A stretch of 64,000 nt of DNA from Pseudomonadota bacterium (GTDB taxonomy: Bacteria > Desulfobacterota > Binatia > Binatales > Binataceae), in contig JAJPKP010000016.1 in NCBI GenBank assembly GCA_021323675.1, forward strand, positions 62,001-126,000, given 5' to 3'. Below the pieces are notes generated by a model, which was not told where the DNA came from, did no database searches, and saw only the letters and a program-made list of their open reading frames with translations. How positions within the stretch are numbered: position 1 is the stretch's first letter; every line of letters begins with the position of its first letter. The translations under genes were made by a program, and so were the position numbers. This document shows positions 63,601-64,000 of this stretch, in pieces.

Positions 63601-64000
63601 ACCTCGAGCATCGCGGCGCCGGAAATCTGCTGGGCCGCGAGCAATCCGGAGAAATCGCGGCGGTGGGATTTGAGCTTTACGCCGAGATGATGGAAGAGGC
63701 GATCGCCGAATTGCGAGGCGAGGAACGGCGTCCGGATTTCGAACCCGAACTGAAGCTGGGAATTCCAGCCTATATTCCCGATGCCTACGTGCCCGACGAG
63801 AATGAGCGGCTGGTGCTCTACCGCCGCTTCGGACGCGCCAATTCCGAACAGGATCTGATCGATTTGCGTGATGAGATGCGCGACCGATTCGGGCCGGTTC
63901 CCACCCTGGTCGAGAACCTGGTCGCCGCGATGAATCTGCGCAGAAAGATGAAAGAGCAGCTCATCCTCAGCGCGATCGTCAAGGGAGCGCAGCTTGAAGT
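60630..64000 (+). CDS. mfd: Transcription-repair coupling factor Mfd (3' end missing)
   Basis: The gene continues past the right edge; 1123 codons are visible from TTG 60630, behind a very strong GAGGGGAGGG six bases upstream. Mfd removes stalled RNA polymerase and recruits UvrA. Seen in order: UvrB-like N-terminal modules, then the RNA-polymerase-interacting domain (DDLVVHIDHGIGRFRGL), helicase Walker A GDAGFGKT (668-675), DEEH box (769-772), TMTATPIPRTLHMAML, SAIIESGLDIPN, and RGRVGRSRQKAYAYL. The remaining C-terminal part lies outside. Walker A has Ala where GDVGFGKT is common. This open frame is easily missed because it has no stop in the window. Confidence 0.97.
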   Translation, partial: MRLPNGVALQRSIKEAASELEARLNAGRDRRFPVMGLKGAAGPLMLREVALRFDRPILAVTSRASEAEAFLHELAFFLDQPRDADAAGRRAHLLPAWEIKPFAHLSPPPDIQAAQVAALFAMLRQPSPIVITSVEALMMRTIPRSVLDDSIIRVATGDRLDLEGLVDALVSAGYQRIPQTEEPGDFSIRGGIVDAFSPLHAEPVRIEMEDDRVTSIRRFAPDTQRSAATVSEAIIARTRFVAPSSLKDARVAAAMAVRAADLGMVRKEVAELEETLANGLLFPGAELLMPYLYETPLDSVFSYLPDNAILWLVDPGRIVAEAHRFADKIAEEAAAAAERHSFHPEPNLLYLPADEIENALAQRIAVEVGSLITVAPPREGWAEPVEVKSQASLRLASTALSGGRSVPSFEPLASELKEVQRSQGRALMIVEGPHQVARLKRHLEAYDLEVNTDCRSFGQLLEWPDYRPAIMEGELSAGAILQSDGIYLYSEEELFGEPRVRRRTRPTPKGAILALEELKPDDLVVHIDHGIGRFRGLRHLRVADVEGDFLNLEYAGNDTMYVPVERINLVQRYIGGDNEEPKLDRLGSGSWEKVKRRTRQAVLAMAAELLEVYAAREVLEGHAFPIPSEFQEFTDRFEFEETPDQQAAIDDVVRDLTRPKPMDRLICGDAGFGKTEVALRAAFIAVMDTRQVAVLVPTTVLAEQHYNTFRKRFADYPVRIDMVSRFRSSRENRQVIEDLAAGKIDIVVGTHRLLQSDVSFPRLGLLIIDEEHRFGVADKERIKRLRKLVAVLTMTATPIPRTLHMAMLGIRDLSVIQTPPPDRQQIRTFVAHFDDALIREVVLRELNRGGQVFFVHNRVENIEYMARHLRTLIPEAKVAVAHGQLKERQLEDVMREFVENRVNVLVCSAIIESGLDIPNANTMIINRADHFGLAQLYQLRGRVGRSRQKAYAYLLIPGEHIITRDAKRRIDALRELVEAESGSGFKLAMADLEHRGAGNLLGREQSGEIAAVGFELYAEMMEEAIAELRGEERRPDFEPELKLGIPAYIPDAYVPDENERLVLYRRFGRANSEQDLIDLRDEMRDRFGPVPTLVENLVAAMNLRRKMKEQLILSAIVKGAQLE

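Overview
The window is GC-rich, densely coding DNA from an uncultured-type Gram-negative bacterium. It carries lipoproteins with lipoboxes, a BBP2-type outer-membrane porin, murein-recycling genes, type I glutamine synthetase and a proteobacterial-type citrate synthase. The mix of a luciferase-like flavin monooxygenase, acyl-CoA dehydrogenase, a Cys-less thiolase with a DUF35 partner, MaoC-like proteins and several MFS transporters would fit Candidatus Binatota or a related deltaproteobacterial-grade lineage. That assignment is inference; there is no rRNA gene in the window. I found no tRNA, rRNA, CRISPR array, insertion sequence or prophage.

Layout. 1-8659 (minus strand): a long, tightly packed run reading PEBP-like protein, SRPBCC-like protein, EngB GTPase, GT2 glycosyltransferase, an unknown protein, an SPL-like radical SAM protein, MurI, SecA and the start of ArgJ. 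8660-15000: a small excisionase-type regulator, TetR plus luciferase-like monooxygenase, SDR plus DUF2141, an MBL-fold hydrolase, and a TauE/SafE plus DUF1634 pair. 15325-20889 (plus strand): a co-directional seven-gene locus with a 2TM histidine kinase, a sigma-54 response regulator, an isoprenylcysteine-methyltransferase-like membrane protein, PspA/IM30, and two related beta-helix proteins flanking a Cys-rich lipoprotein. I regard this as the best candidate for an undescribed system, probably envelope stress. A 14-repeat Kelch lipoprotein follows (21059-23293).

23348-33256: CinA, PgpA, a cytidylate-kinase-like/BON fusion, a deoxyhypusine-synthase-like protein with a CysQ-like phosphatase, two MFS transporters, an XRE regulator, and acyl-CoA dehydrogenase with a small membrane protein. 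33471-38000: porin, DUF1646 transporter and glnA, with strong terminators after the porin and glnA. 38022-45254 (minus): a frameshifted CAP-domain lipoprotein, a polysaccharide deacetylase, an M1 aminopeptidase with HEAT repeats, a GH13 enzyme, DUF2007 and DedA. 45452-52907: gltA, a BON-PDZ membrane protein, an enoyl-CoA hydratase-like protein, then a plus-strand run of alpha/beta hydrolase, thiolase-like, DUF35, PHP and two MaoC-like genes, likely a CoA-thioester pathway. 52976-64000: an orphan FtsX-type permease, a murein-recycling group (LD-carboxypeptidase, serine hydrolase, Mpl), an exported YqgE/AlgH-like protein, a D-2-hydroxyacid dehydrogenase, a PDZ protein and most of mfd.

Many coding sequences start later than the longest open frame; starts were chosen from homology, Shine-Dalgarno-like sequence and overlap with neighbours. 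Several enzymes lack the textbook catalytic residue of their family (SPL-like, thiolase-like, enoyl-CoA hydratase-like, acyl-CoA dehydrogenase, MaoC-like). All such statements rest on alignment by eye.
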